Source: Tolypeutes matacus
Taxonomy: Eukaryota; Chordata; Mammalia; Cingulata; Chlamyphoridae
Direction of reading: 5' to 3'
DNA: 64,000 nucleotides
Assembly: GCA_026826555.1 (NCBI GenBank)
Contig: JAKSZT010053883.1
Coordinates: 31,043,282-31,107,281, forward strand
Within the stretch, counting starts at the first letter, position 1. Each line of letters begins with the position of its first letter. The translations under genes and the position numbers were made by a program. Positions 22,446 to 33,499 of this stretch are shown here, one piece after another. Below the pieces are notes generated by a model. The model had not been told where the DNA came from, searched no databases, and was given only the letters and a program-made list of their open reading frames with translations.

Positions 22446-22574
22446 GAATGTCCTTGGGATTCCCAACACTCTTCTTCATCCTGTGCTCACAGTATGACCT
22501 CCCTCCAGTGGTGTCTGGGTTGGCCTCTGTCTCCCCATTGACCCAGAGAAAGGTTAGCATAAGGCAGTCTCTCT

Positions 22575-22708
22575 GGGGCCCCCATTTTCTCATCTGTAAA
22601 GGGGGGATAATAATTAAACCTACCACTAAAGGTTGTCATGAGGACTAAAGGAGTTAATATACAAAAAATATTTAGAGTAGTGCCTGGCACAGAGTAAGGG
22701 ATAAATGG
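22575..22708 (+). repeat. MIR fragment
   Basis: 'cattttctcatctgtaaagg', 'ggttgtcatgaggactaaag' and 'gtgcctggcacagagtaagg'. It abuts the next LTR directly. Confidence 0.8.
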
Positions 22709-22986
22709 GTGTGGCAGATGGAATCATGTATCCCAACAAAAGATATGTGCTTAATCTTAATCTTAACCCATTTTCCTGTATGTGGGTGTGAACCCATTTG
22801 TAAGTAGGACCATTTGAAGATGTTATTTGTTATTGTGGCCAAATTGAATCAGGGTGGGTCTTAATCCATATCACCAGAGGCCTTAAAAAGAAAGGACATT
22901 CAGAAGCAGTAAGTCAGAGGAAGCTAGAAGTAGGAGAAGCCAGAGAGAAAGACTGCCATGTGACAGGAGGCAAAGGTGCAAGCCAG

Positions 22987-23467
22987 TTATGTAGGTTGAA
23001 TTGTGTACCCCAGAAAAAAAAAAAAGAAAAAAAGAAAAAAAAAACTTGTTCTTAGTCCTAGTCTATTCCTGTGGGTATGAACCCAACATAAATAGGACCT
23101 TTTGAAGATGTCATTTATAGTTGAAGTGTGGTCTTACTGAATGAGGTTGGATCCTAATCCTGTTACTGGAGACTTCATGAAGAGAAGGCCACATGGAGGA
23201 GCAGGAGCTGGAAGTCAGTGGAACCTGGGACTTGGAAGAGAAAGGAGAAGACCCTGCCATGTCCCTTACCATGTTGACAGAAAAGCCAAGGACCCAAGGA
23301 TCTCCAGTGGCCAGCTCTAGAACGCCACATTCTTCAGGGAGAAAGCACCGACTTACTGAAGCCTCCATTTTGGACTTATCCCAGCCTCAAAACCATGAGC
23401 CAATAAATCCCCATTGTTTAAGGCAATACATTTTGTGGTCTTTGTGATCACAGCTGGGAAACTAAGA
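22987..23467 (+). mobile_element. Second MLT1-like LTR nested in the first
   Basis: It starts '(tg)ttatgtaggttgaattg' with its first two bases altered and ends 'gctgggaaactaaga'. Five bases GCCAG (22982-22986) and CCCAG (23468-23472) may be its target-site duplication with one change. It includes an expanded A-rich tract (23012-23044) and the 'ccaataaatccccattg' poly-A region. It is the same broad family as its host, so the family was active over a period. Confidence 0.7.
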
Positions 23468-23645
23468 CCCAGGGAACCCCGAAGACTGCAGCAAGCCAGT
23501 CCCAGAATGCTACAGACTCTGGGAGAAAGCATGGCCTGTGAAGACCTTGGTTCTCGACCTCTAGCTTCTAAAACTGTAAGAGAATAAATTCCAATTGCGT
23601 GAGCCAACCCACTGTGTGGCACTCGTCATAAAAGCCTGGCAAACT

Positions 23646-23843
23646 GGGAAGCGGCTGTGGCTCGGTCAGTGGGGCTCCCGTTTACCATATGGGAGGCCCC
23701 GGGTTCGGTTCCCGGGGCCTCCTGGTGAAGGCAAGCCCGCCCGCACGGCGTGGTTAGCTGACCCAGTGAGCACAAGCAGCAAGGGGGGGATAAATGAATA
23801 AATAAATAAAATCTTTAAAAAAATAATAAAATAAAAAATAAAA
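23646..23843 (+). mobile_element. DAS-type tRNA-Ala SINE, full length
   Basis: Exact 15-bp target-site duplication 'aaagcctggcaaact' at 23631-23645 and 23844-23858, inside the outer LTR. Its head differs from other copies ('CTCGGTCAGTGGGGC'). Confidence 0.95.
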
Positions 23844-23879
23844 AAAGCCTGGCAAACTGAGATAGTCAATGCAATATTA

Positions 23880-24499
23880 TTTACTAGAGTTATTTTTATT
23901 GTTATCTCTAAGGGCACCATCTTGCCCTGAACCAATGGACCACCTTGGGCTCAGTGAGAAGGAGCCCATTGTCTGTGTTTGTCAAATGATGTGGATGAGA
24001 GTTGCCTGCACTGACTGACCAAGTGAGCTCTAAGTTGAAACCTCTAGCCCCCTTCCACCCAACCATTTCTTCCCCCAACCACTTTGAGCAAGCCCCTCAC
24101 ACCCCACATTTCAACCATCACTAGGGGGCTCCCAGCCCCCTCACTTTCCCAGCCTCTCAAACCAAGCAAAGGGAAGCCAGAAGGGTCTGGGAGAGGCCAA
24201 TGGGGAAAAAGGAAGGGTTGTTTTCCAGGGGAGTGGTAAAAGGTATGCTTTTAGTTCATGAACAAAACTCTTCTACTTTGGAGTGCCGGGTGTTGGCAGC
24301 TTTATCACTGGCTAGCCAGGAGAATCATGTCAGAAACTGACCATTCCTGGTGAATTTCAATGAGGTACCCTTTCTGCAGGGAGGAGGAAAGTCATCATTT
24401 AAAAGGTAAAGGCTGCTTTTGCTTGGCAAGATAGGATGATAGAGCAAATGCTGTCTTGGGGGACAAAGAGAGAAGGCTGAGGGCTTTCACCCACTGCAA
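23880..24499. other. Unique sequence
   Basis: No recognised repeat or exon. Confidence 0.4.
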
Positions 24500-25030
24500 G
24501 TGATGTGCAGTGCATTTCAAAAAGCTCCTTGTTATGTGCCTTATCTTGGGCTGAGTGCTGGGACACAGGAATGCACTGGGCACTGCCCCACAAGTAAACA
24601 GGCAATCACTAGACAGAGTAAAAGATACAAAGATAACGATATGCACAGGGAACTTAGGAGGGGAGGGTAATGGGAACCACAAACCCAGTGTGGGACAGAG
24701 AGGGTTTCACAGAACAGACAGCATTCGAGAAGGGTCCTGAAAGAAGAGCACGAGTTCACCAGGCAGAGGTAGGGGCAAAGCAGGCATTCCAGGCAACAGG
24801 AACAACATGTGCTCAGACAAGGAGGCATGAGAATCCAGCATACTGGAAATGATGAATTTTAAGAACTTGTTAGAGCAACAAGAGATGACGAGACATGAAG
24901 CTGGAAAAAGAAGTTGGCATCAGATTGTAAATGGCTGTATATGTCATGGTAAAGAATGTAGACTACCCCTTCTAAAGGACTGAAGGATTGCAGAAGGGAA
25001 ATGGTATGATCACTGCATGTGTTAGGAAGC
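24500..25030 (+). repeat. L2 LINE 3' region, long fragment
   Basis: 'acaagtaaacaggcaatcac', 'gcattccaggcaacagg', 'aacatgtgctcagacaagg' and 'tatgtcatggtaaagaatg' follow the L2 order seen also at 32780 and 43640. Confidence 0.7.
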
Positions 25031-25996
25031 GTGGTGCATGGATTGCAGGGGTTGTAAGACTATGACTCCTGACATTTACAGGTAAAAAGTAATGAGGACC
25101 TGATTTGAGGTTCCTGGGGTGAGGCTGAGGGGAAAACAAAAGATTCTGAAGACCTTTTAGCTGAGGAATGGGTGAATTCATATGGAGGAATGAAAAAAGT
25201 GGCCTAGGATCACCATCAGAGTAGAGCTTGACCAACTAAGTGGACAGTGTCTGAGGATCCTCCAAGACTAACAAAGGTCCGAGGCTCTGGGATATAGCAT
25301 CTGAGACCCCAGACTGGCATGAGGTGGGCCTAGAGCCAAATGCCCAGCCCACATTCCCCTGCACCCAGGATGGCAAATATATTTCATGCCACATGCCAGC
25401 TCTGATGGATTGATGGTGTCTGCCTAAATTACTATTTGAGAAGGATTATAAAACCGTATCCAGGCCTAATGTGGAAAAAAAAGCTGTGATTGATTAACAA
25501 CGTTTGTCATGGGCACTGGGTCTGTAAGCGTAGCACATATTTGTTTTCCCTGTGCTGCATGCTCAGGTAACCCATCAAAATTTACTGAGATGAATCTTGG
25601 GTCTCTCTCACAGTCAGCCCAGTTAGCAGAAGACAGAGGATGCACTCAGGAGATGGGTTGGAAGGCCTTGAGGTTGACAACCTACGTTCTTTGGATCTCA
25701 GTTTAGTGGGATCTAAAGGAGCACCAGACAGCATCTCTATCCCTGGGACTGAATGCTACACCTCACACTGGCCCCTGGCTTCCCAAAAGGTATCTTAGAG
25801 ACTCTCCTAGGAAATCCATGGAATTCCCCAGTGACCAGCTGCTCGAGCATTAATAATGCCTGAGCATACAGAGGTTGTGTCATGAAAAACTGAGAAAGGG
25901 AGAATTTCACATTAGAAGTTCTTCACTTGAAATCCATGGATGAGCAATGAGAGGTCTGTAAACCCCTAGAAATCATGTGCAAAATGTTGTGTTTGT
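25031..25996. other. Unique sequence
   Basis: No supported feature. The part near 25920-25996 ('gaaatccatggatgagcaat', 'ctgtaaacccctagaaatc') may be the 5' side of an ancient hAT-type repeat that continues into the next block. Confidence 0.4.
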
Positions 25997-26107
25997 GCCT
26001 TTTTCTCAAAGAAGATCCTTAGTTTTTGTCAATCTCTCAAAGAGATCCATGCCCCCAAAAAAGGCTTCCCATTCTCAAGATGAATGAGAGTAATGAGCTC
26101 TAAGTGA
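25997..26107 (+). repeat. Direct repeat, copy 1, possibly within an old hAT relic
   Basis: It runs from 'gcctttttctcaaagaag' through 'gtcaatctctcaaagagatc' to 'agtaatgagctcta'. A diverged second copy lies at 26282-26394. The centre resembles an old DNA-transposon end reading 'tctcaaaggggtccatgacc'. Confidence 0.65.
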
Positions 26108-26281
26108 CTTCTGCTGGCTTTAGTGAGGCAGAACACCTATGCCCCAGTATCAGGTGAATCTCTAGAGGTATCCCGACTCTTCAGCTAGTACATGCTACTT
26201 AGCCTTAAAAATAAGCCCTTAAATCTGGGGTGCAAAACTAGAATTACTTTTGAGTATTGGGTAGCTTGGGTGTCCAGGGAG

Positions 26282-26394
26282 GCATTTTTCTCAAAGAGCA
26301 TCCTTGATTTTGGTCAATCTCTCAAAGATACCCAAGCCCAAAAGAGGCTTCAACCATGGCTCAAGACGAAAAACAGTAATGAGCTCTATGATCA
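26282..26394 (+). repeat. Direct repeat, copy 2
   Basis: It runs from 'gcatttttctcaaagagc' through 'gtcaatctctcaaagatac' to 'cagtaatgagctctatg', in the same orientation as copy 1 and 285 bp downstream. Identity is about 80 percent by eye, with small indels. Confidence 0.65.
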
Positions 26395-27324
26395 AACAAT
26401 GAAGGAGGCTTGTAAAACTTTCCCTTATTGTGCAGAAGGCATAGCTAAGATTGGCCACACAAAAAGGTAATGCCACCCCAGGAATCTGCGGCACATGGGG
26501 AAGATGCTATGGACATTGTTTTGGTATCTCAGACTGATGGAAGCTCCTGGAAACTATTAGGCTTAGGAAGCTGTATCTTATGGAAAGTTCAGAGGGCCAG
26601 GTCATGGCTGAGATGAGATGTAGGAAACTGGGTGGACAGCCATGGCTCATGAATGCATGGAGTTATATCCCTTTCCTTAACAGCACCTATGTCCACTTGT
26701 AAATACACATTATTTGGTGTGTTAATTTGAGTATCTCCCATCCTCCTGGATTTGATAGTAAGAGGGAAATGACCAGATGGATGGGAAAAGAGGTATGGTT
26801 CCCAGGATGTCAGACTTTATTGTACAGGTTTGTTCCAGGCTCTGTTTCTTTTGGCCCTTTGTATCCAGTCAAGACACTAGCACTAAATGCCTCTCTGCCC
26901 TTCATCGTAAATAACCATTATAACAGCCCCTCAAAATACAGACTGACTTCTCCACCTCCTCTGGTGTCTTGTTACTTTATGGAAGGAATAACGACTCTGT
27001 GATCTACAGGTCACAGTCTATGCAGGCATATCCATGGTAACTTCTACCCACAAGTCACGTTTTGTTGGAATCTGTTACAATTTAAAGACAGCATGTCTCT
27101 TTGAAAACGTTAGTGTCAACTGCCATTTTGTTTCAAGGTGGCAGAGTGAAGACATCATCACAGTGGCAATCTTGATCTTTTTGCTAGTCCCCAGATGTGC
27201 CAAAATAAGTCCATTTCTTCTAAAATTACCAGAGTGTTGACAGACAGAAAAATGCCAAGCTGTCGATTGAAACAGAAACTTCACTTCAGTTTTCAAAATA
27301 AATGTATTCTAAAGAAGACATTCA
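26395..27324. other. Unique AT-balanced sequence
   Basis: No repeat or exon recognised in about 0.9 kb. Confidence 0.4.
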
Positions 27325-27505
27325 CTCATGGAAATAGTGCTGGGCTAAGAATCAAAAGATGTAGGTTCTACTTCTTGACTTGGTCATCACTGGCTGTGTG
27401 TACTTGAGGATGTCACTTTTGAGGAAATCACTTCATCCCTCTGGGCCACAGGCACCTCACTGCAACAAGACTGGCTGGGATTAAATGATATTATGCTGAG
27501 ATAAA
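27325..27505 (+). repeat. MIR fragment
   Basis: 'atagtgctgggctaagaatc', 'gtaggttctacttcttgac' and 'ctggctgtgtgtacttgagg' in order. Confidence 0.7.
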
Positions 27506-28894
27506 TTAGAAAATCTATAATACTTCTCAATTTGCCCCCGTACAAGTTCTCTGACAGATGCACTCTTCTACTCTCCCTCCCTCCAAGTGTTGACTGGCCA
27601 CATTGTGAGCTGATTGGGCCTTTTCCTCCAGCAATTTGAGGGATGGTGTCATTTGTTATAAATAAATGAACAGGGCAGGGCAGGGCAACAGGAGGGGCGG
27701 TCTGAGGCCTCAGAGAGCTCATTAGTGGGAAAAGCTCCTTGACTCGTGACTTCTGATCTTAGGCCCTTATTCACTCAAGCAGTGACAGCAAAAGGAAGAA
27801 AAAGAGTTGCTGAGGAGCTGTGTTTGGGCTACCTGGGACATGAGGAGGTGGAGAGCATGACTGAGCAGAGGAAAAGCAGCAAAAACCTCCAATTTGGCTC
27901 AAAGTTTGGTGACCAGCTCATGGAACCCTGGCTGGGCCTGTCCTGAACTAAAAATACAGAGGAAGACAAGGATCACCCACCAACAAACTGGGCCCTTGAA
28001 GAATGTGACCTCCATCAGGGAACCTCCCAGGCAAGTCAAAATCATGGGCATCCCCTGGAAATGGAGCTTCAAAGTTCTTAGGACTAATCGAAGAAGGGGG
28101 ACTGCATAGGCTTTTTAACAACCAGAGAGTATAGGGTGATAAGGGAGTCTGGGGATAAAAAAAATTCGAACTGCAGAGATGACAAACCATAGAACTGTCC
28201 GTGGTGCTGATGTCCTTTACTGGAGGCCGCCCCCCTGGTTGCCTCAATCCTCGATACAAGCTGTCCAGCCTATACCATGCTCTGTCTGATTCAGCTAACT
28301 CCAAAGTCAAATGCCTGGCCAGCTCTGTTACTTGCTTGGTCATGACTCCCTCCAGCCTACCCCAATTCATGTCTGGCCTGCCCAGGGCTAACACTTCTGC
28401 CAGCAGTCTGCTCAGAACCAAGCAGCTACTTATGTTAACTATTGCCTGTAGTGTGGTATTTTATGCCGGACTTTCCCAGCCTGGCAGCATGATTGAGCAC
28501 ATAGCGGCAGATGGCGAATCAGCCACAGGGAAGGGCACTGGCCTTGGCATGGCACCCAGAAGGCCTAGCTATAAGGCCAAAGACAGGAGAACAGACCTCC
28601 CCCCCCTCACCATACGTCACCCTCACCAGAGCACCCTAAACAGGATGGCAGATCAAGGCTTCCCTGAAAACAGAAAGCCACTCCCATCATCAACCAGCTG
28701 GTATGGATCCCAACCCAAGTGGGAATTCCCCAGGAGCCTCCTTATGGTTCTGCCTAAGCTGACCCCACCTGCCCCCAAAATTCACTGTCTCTAAGGAGCT
28801 CAGGAAAGCTTTGCCACTGGCAGCCATCAGCAGCCAACTGTGGAACGGGGTCGCAATTAGGACAGATATGTACCCCTCCCCTTTCCTATATCCC
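27506..28894. other. Unique sequence; longest unassigned open frames overlap here
   Basis: A 197-codon frame (28201-28794, +) and a 157-codon frame (27948-28421, -) overlap in antisense. I recognise no protein family in either, and see no splice-site arrangement, signal peptide or membrane segment that would support a gene. Treated as non-coding. Confidence 0.35.
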
Positions 28895-29050
28895 AGCAAG
28901 TAACCTTGAGTAAGTCACTGAATTTCTCTGAACCTCAGTTTTCCCATCAAGGATGCCACAAGGCCATCACAAGATAATAGACCTGAAAGCCCTTGGTAAA
29001 GTATAGAACATGGTGCAAATTAGAACATGCTATTCCTGTTGCTATCCAAA
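28895..29050 (+). repeat. MIR fragment
   Basis: 'accttgagtaagtcactg' and 'ctctgaacctcagttttccc' in sense order. Confidence 0.75.
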
Positions 29051-29114
29051 TCCTGCCCAGGACTCCATACTTCTGTGAGTCTAGTCAAGAGAGATTATGG
29101 GAGCTGGTTAGGGA

Positions 29115-29325
29115 GGGAGAAGAACACACAAGTATTTCTGTGTACCAAGGGCTTTCACACATGCTGTCTTATCTAGCCCTGTGAGGCAGATATTACTGTC
29201 ATACAGTCTACAGAAGAGGTTAAATGGCTTGCCCAAGGTCACACAGATAAGGTGCCACCAAAGCAGGGTTTGAAGCCAGTACTGTGTGGCTTGTGCATTT
29301 TAACCACTACTCTAGCCAGCCTCCC
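29115..29325 (-). repeat. MIR fragment
   Basis: 'gtgtaccaagggctttcac', 'ggcttgcccaaggtcacac' and 'gcattttaaccactactc' in antisense order, including the tRNA-like end. Confidence 0.82.
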
Positions 29326-29643
29326 TCCTTCCTGGTTGCTACAGCTCCTTCCATCAGGGCCAGACCTGGTTTCCAGGAACCTAGAGAAGCAGCCCCACCT
29401 CAAAGGAGGGTCTCTGCTCCCACCTGTCCCTCAGATCAGCCCTCCTAGGCTATGCTTCTGTTCTGAGCCAGACCCAATTCCCAGTCTTCCAAACTAACTA
29501 GAACTTGGTGCCTCCTGGAAGGGACAGTCTTCCCCACCCCACTGCCTTAGTAACTTTTCTCAACCCTCTCCTCAAACCCACACCTCAACCACTCCCTCCC
29601 CACAAGCAGGAGCACTGGAGATAGAACCTATGCCCTTAGGTCA
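29326..29643. other. Unique C-rich sequence
   Basis: Nothing recognised. Confidence 0.4.
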
Positions 29644-29795
29644 AAGGTTCTCAAACATTACCATGCAAAAGAGTTACTAGGTAAACTCAATGAAAATTCA
29701 AAGCCATCATCCACAGAGATCCTGAATCAGCAGATCTAGAATGAAGTCCAGAAATCTGAATTTTTAGTAAGGCTATTCCAATATGGGTGGCCCCC
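29644..29795 (+). mobile_element. MER5A/B-like hAT MITE
   Basis: 'aaggttctcaaacattacc' (terminal inverted repeat), 'gatcctgaatcagcagatct' and 'gaaatctgaatttttagtaa' match MER5 in sense order. Diverged. Confidence 0.65.
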
Positions 29796-29879
29796 GCTGC
29801 CCTGGGCTCAGTCCTATGTCTTCACTGTGGGTTGGAAGTTGGCACGTATTGTAGATCCCAAATATCACATCTCCAAGGG

Positions 29880-29990
29880 ACTTTAGAGTTGTGTAATTCT
29901 CTCTCTCTTCCCTCCCTCCCACTTTACAGATGAGAGAATTGAGGCCTAGAGAAAAACAGTGACTTCTTCAAGGTCAGACCACTGACCTTG
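29880..29990 (-). repeat. MIR/MIR3 fragment
   Basis: 'cccactttacagatgagag' and 'aattgaggcctagagaaaa' in antisense order. Confidence 0.65.
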
Positions 29991-30483
29991 TCCACCAAGC
30001 CCAGAGAGCCAAGGCAGGGATGGCTAGAGGTAGAGTCATAGGGACAACTCAGCAGGGACCAAAGCTTCTCACACTGATTTATGAGATGGTCCCCACTGCA
30101 AGACTCCTGGGCTGCATGCCATTTGTCACTTCCCCAAGGAAGGTCCCAAAATGATGATCACAGCACATGGCCCCAACCCATGCACATACACAGAGCCTCC
30201 CATTAACTCTCAGGCCATCTGGTGCCAAACTCCCCAGGGCTCCCAGGCCCAGGCATCAGGTGCAAGGGCTGTGACAAGAGGTGACACGGAGCTGGGCTCC
30301 TTTTACCAGCAAGAGAGGAGTTTGTGCAATGCACTGAATCATAATTTAGAGGAAACACAGGTACACCAAACCCAGATCTGGAGAAGTGTGGGGCGTCCTT
30401 GGAGTTCAGCTCACCCCACATCAAGGGTCCACAGCAGTGCTGACCACCTGACCTTTCTGCAATGATGGGACTCTTCTAAATTG
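29991..30483. other. Unique sequence
   Basis: No feature supported. Confidence 0.4.
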
Positions 30484-30618
30484 GCATTGTCCAACACCGT
30501 AGCCACTAGCTACATGTGGTTACTGAGCACTTGATGTGGCTAATGTGACTGAGGCACCAACTTTTCAATTTTAACTAATTTAAATTTAATTAGCTAGTGG
30601 TTACTATATTCGATAGCA
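30484..30618. mobile_element. hAT-Charlie MITE with TGTCCAA ends
   Basis: 'attgtccaacaccgtagcc', 'actagctacatgtggttact' and 'gagcacttgatgtggctaat', then a partly inverted end 'tagctagtggttactatatt'. This is a common placental MITE. The name is left open. Confidence 0.7.
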
Positions 30619-30659
30619 TAAGTAGAGAGCTTCTGGTGGTAGAACAGGGATGGATAACA

Positions 30660-30930
30660 GTAAAGTCACAGTTAATACATATATAGCACTTTCTATAGGC
30701 CAGAACCTGTTCTAGCCCTTTATGTATATTAACTCATTTAATTCTCACCAGGAACCTACAAGGTAGGTACCATGATTTTCTCCATTTATAGAATGAGAAA
30801 ACTGAGGGACAAAGAGGTCAAGTAACTTGTCCAAGGTCACACAGCTAAAAGATGGTGGCTGGGAATTGAAGCCAGGCAGGCTGGACCCAGAGTCTCTTTC
30901 CTTAACCACCACACTAGACTATGTCCTGCT
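30660..30930 (-). repeat. MIR SINE, nearly complete
   Basis: 'ccagaacctgttctagccc', 'attaactcatttaattctc', 'aactgagggacaaagaggtc' and 'ccttaaccaccacactag' in antisense order. Confidence 0.88.
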
Positions 30931-31489
30931 TTCCTGATCAATATCTGGGGCACGGTGCAATATAAACACATGCACAAGTGCACACACACAAGGTCTGAGC
31001 AAAGTACCTGAGCAAGGTACCAGCCCGAGAGTAGAAGCACAATTCTGCTCTGGAAGGGTGCCCAATTTTGATGGAAGAGACACCTCCCCACCCCATGACT
31101 TGGCAAGGCCCTAATCTAATGAATAAAATGCCAGCAGTGGCATCTGGAGCCTTGACTGAGTGAAAGAGACATGGGTCCCTGAATGACAGAGAAGCAGTTT
31201 GAAGGAGAAGCACAGCCGCTGCTCTAAGCACCTCCCAATCAGATGGAAGAGGTAGTGAAACTACCGAGGTTTAAGCTGGGGTTGCCGGGAATCTGAAGGG
31301 AAATGTCCTCTTGAACTGTCAGCTCCCTGACTCCAATTCAGCTGCTCCTCAAGCAGTTCTCGGGGCTCCTGAGAACTCCCGGGGGGCCGTCCCTGAGCCT
31401 CTCTGAAGGTGAAGGTTTGGAAAAAGTATGGGATCGCAGATGGATCACTTCTCCCCCACTCCAGGGTAGGGGAGCCCTGTTCCAGCTAA
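30931..31489. other. Unique sequence
   Basis: No repeat or exon recognised. Confidence 0.4.
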
Positions 31490-31770
31490 TTAGGAAAATG
31501 CATTAAGAACACGACATCCAAATGGCCCCACAGTTCCCCACATCTCATTTGCATTGAGCTGTTGTTACCTTATTGATTACATTAAATTAGGAGATAGTCA
31601 CACCGTCTGCAATGCAACAATTATCATCATCAAACCAATTAGTATCAAATGGGGATGTGGTCCTGTCGCTCCAGCTCCACACTCGGCTACTTCCCACACT
31701 GCCAGCCCAGGCTTATGAAATAATTGTGTTTCTATTGAAACAGCAGTAATAAGCAGAAATCCTCCCAAGA
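31490..31770. promoter_or_regulatory. Candidate conserved enhancer-like element with octamer
   Basis: Repeat-free and dense in transcription-factor-like cores: 'GCTAATTAGG', the POU octamer ATTTGCAT (31547-31554), 'TTATTGATTACATTAAATTAG', 'ACAATTATCATCATC', 'ACCAATTAGTATC' and 'GAAATAATTGTG'. Of the candidate elements, this is the one whose composition looks most like a deeply conserved non-coding element. Confidence 0.5.
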
Positions 31771-31934
31771 GACTCACCTCTCTCTCCATGGCTCTGCATC
31801 AGGATATCTTGTCACACAAGCGCAAGCAAATACAACTCGTATCTTTGGTAGCACAAGTCTCAGGGGAATGTTTTAAGAAAAAACTACCCCTAGCCATAGA
31901 AATCCTTGAATAATCAATCACAAAGTTTCATTCA

Positions 31935-32445
31935 CAGATATGATCACACAAACCCCCACACCACACACAACCCACTCGTACACACTCATCATCCACACTC
32001 TCTCGCAACTAGAATATGCACAAAAAACGTGCTCAAGCCCACTCACATACAAGCACACAAGCCTCTTCATGAGCTTCATAAATACACACCCACCAGGACA
32101 CCCACAAGCAAAAGCACACAACAAACTCACACAGACTCACACCCCCACACAAGCCTCTGTCACACAGTCACACCTTTCACACAAGCCTACACCCAGCACA
32201 CCCACGTAGTCACACATAATTGTTCACCCAACAAAAACAAGCAAACTTATGCCAAACAGCCAGACACACAGTCATACACATAACACATTTGTACAAACTC
32301 ACACACTCACCAACGCACAATGCCCCAACAACACACAAGCAAGCAAGCACGGGATGCAGAGCCATACGCACACACAACAGCAGACACACAATGCACTCCT
32401 CAGCCTCACGCACAGTCACACACAGTCACACACTCATGGGCATAC
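31935..32445. repeat. Degenerate CA-rich tandem region
   Basis: About 500 bp of interrupted ACAC and CACA runs with 'cacacaagc' and 'cactcac' variants. It gives long spurious frames rich in His and Thr on the plus strand and Cys and Val on the minus strand. Confidence 0.85.
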
Positions 32446-32779
32446 CCCACCTTCAGGGACATTTTAGACAGAATCCAGGAGGCTGGCAGAAGGATCTCTA
32501 AGATCCTTTCTCATCCCTGCTGAGGCACAGAAACCTCATTCTCTGCCCACACTGACGCACGGCCAGCCCACATCTGGCACATCCATTCTCAATAGACCAC
32601 ATTGGCTTTGGGGTTCTCCATCTCAATGGAGAGGAACTGGGGGGGGGGGGGACAAGAGAGGGGAGGAGAGCAGACAACCAGAAGTGCTGAGTTTTTCTCT
32701 GAAGAGGCAACCTTTGGAGAGATGCCTCACCAGAAAGTTCTCACTGCATTGGTGTCTTAAGCCAATATTAGCAGGCAGC
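32446..32779. other. Unique sequence with poly-G tract
   Basis: A run of 12 or more G residues spans about 32640-32651. Nothing else supported. Confidence 0.5.
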
Positions 32780-33215
32780 ATTTACTGAACACTTACTCTC
32801 TGCCTGCCACAGGGCTTCTCACTCATTTATTGGGTAAATATGTCTTGCCTGCCTCCTGTGGGCCAGCTGCTGTTCTAGGCATTGGAGAGTCCACAGTGAA
32901 CAAAGCACAGTCCCTGCTCTTGGGACACTTACACTCTAGAGGGGAGAGACAAACAGTAATGTAACGAACCACTACCTAGAATGCCAAGAGCTAGGAAGAA
33001 AAATAAAGCAGACAAAGAGGCTAGAGTGCGAAGTGCTATTTTAGATAAGGGGATCAGAAAAGGCCCTCTGATGAGGTGACATTTGAGCAGAGAACTGCAG
33101 GAAGGAGGGGTAAGCCGTGCAAAATATCTGGGAGAAAAGCATGCCAGACAGTGGGTAGTCAGTGCAAAGGGCCTGCAGCAGGCACATGGTGGCATTTCTC
33201 AGAGCAGCTAAGTAG
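32780..33215 (+). repeat. L2 LINE 3' region, long fragment
   Basis: 'ctgctgttctaggcattgg', 'cacagtccctgctcttggg', 'gatgaggtgacatttgagc' and 'agtgcaaagggcctgcagc' follow the L2 order. Confidence 0.75.
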
Positions 33216-33254
33216 CCGGCATAGCCGGAGAGACTAAGCTAGGGCCATGCAGGG

Positions 33255-33400
33255 AGGCATTACCCAATTCAGGTGCTTGCTGTCATTTAACCTGCACAGC
33301 TCTGTAGGATGACTATTATCCTCTCCAGTTTATAGATGAGAAAACCAAGGCTCAGAGAGGTAACGTGACACTGCCAAGTCACACACTCTTAAGATAGTCA
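33255..33400 (-). repeat. MIR fragment
   Basis: 'tttatagatgagaaaaccaa' and 'ggctcagagaggtaacgtg' in antisense order. Confidence 0.72.
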
Positions 33401-33499
33401 ACAGAGACACACACATGGGTTTTCCCATTACAAGGCGATCTTACAACTCCAGCCCCTCTCCTGACATCATGTGCCCCCTCTTCTGTCAGGCTGCGCCTG

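Larger units (their letters stand above)
22710..23870 (+). mobile_element. MLT1-like (ERVL-MaLR) LTR, split by two later insertions
   Basis: It starts TGTGGCAGATGG and shows the MaLR order: 'gtgggtgtgaacccatttg', 'ggtcttaatccatatcacc', then after the interruption 'cctctagcttctaaaactg', 'gagaataaattccaattg' and 'cagcctggcaaact'-like 3' end. An inner LTR (22987-23467) separates 'gtgcaagccag' from 'ggaacccc', and a DAS SINE (23646-23843) sits close to the 3' end. It has no internal genes. Confidence 0.75.

Noticed and set aside
27948..28421. Minus-strand 157-codon frame as a possible exon of a gene
   Set aside because: I could not identify a family or convincing splice sites, and it is antisense to another equally long frame.
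28201..28794. 197-codon open frame on the plus strand
   Set aside because: No recognisable domain, no signal or membrane segment, overlaps a 157-codon antisense frame, and has no visible exon structure. Length alone is not enough in 64 kb of mammalian DNA.
31935..32445. His/Thr-rich frames of up to 125 codons
   Set aside because: They translate a degenerate CA-rich tract; the frames on the opposite strand are the Cys/Val-rich complement.
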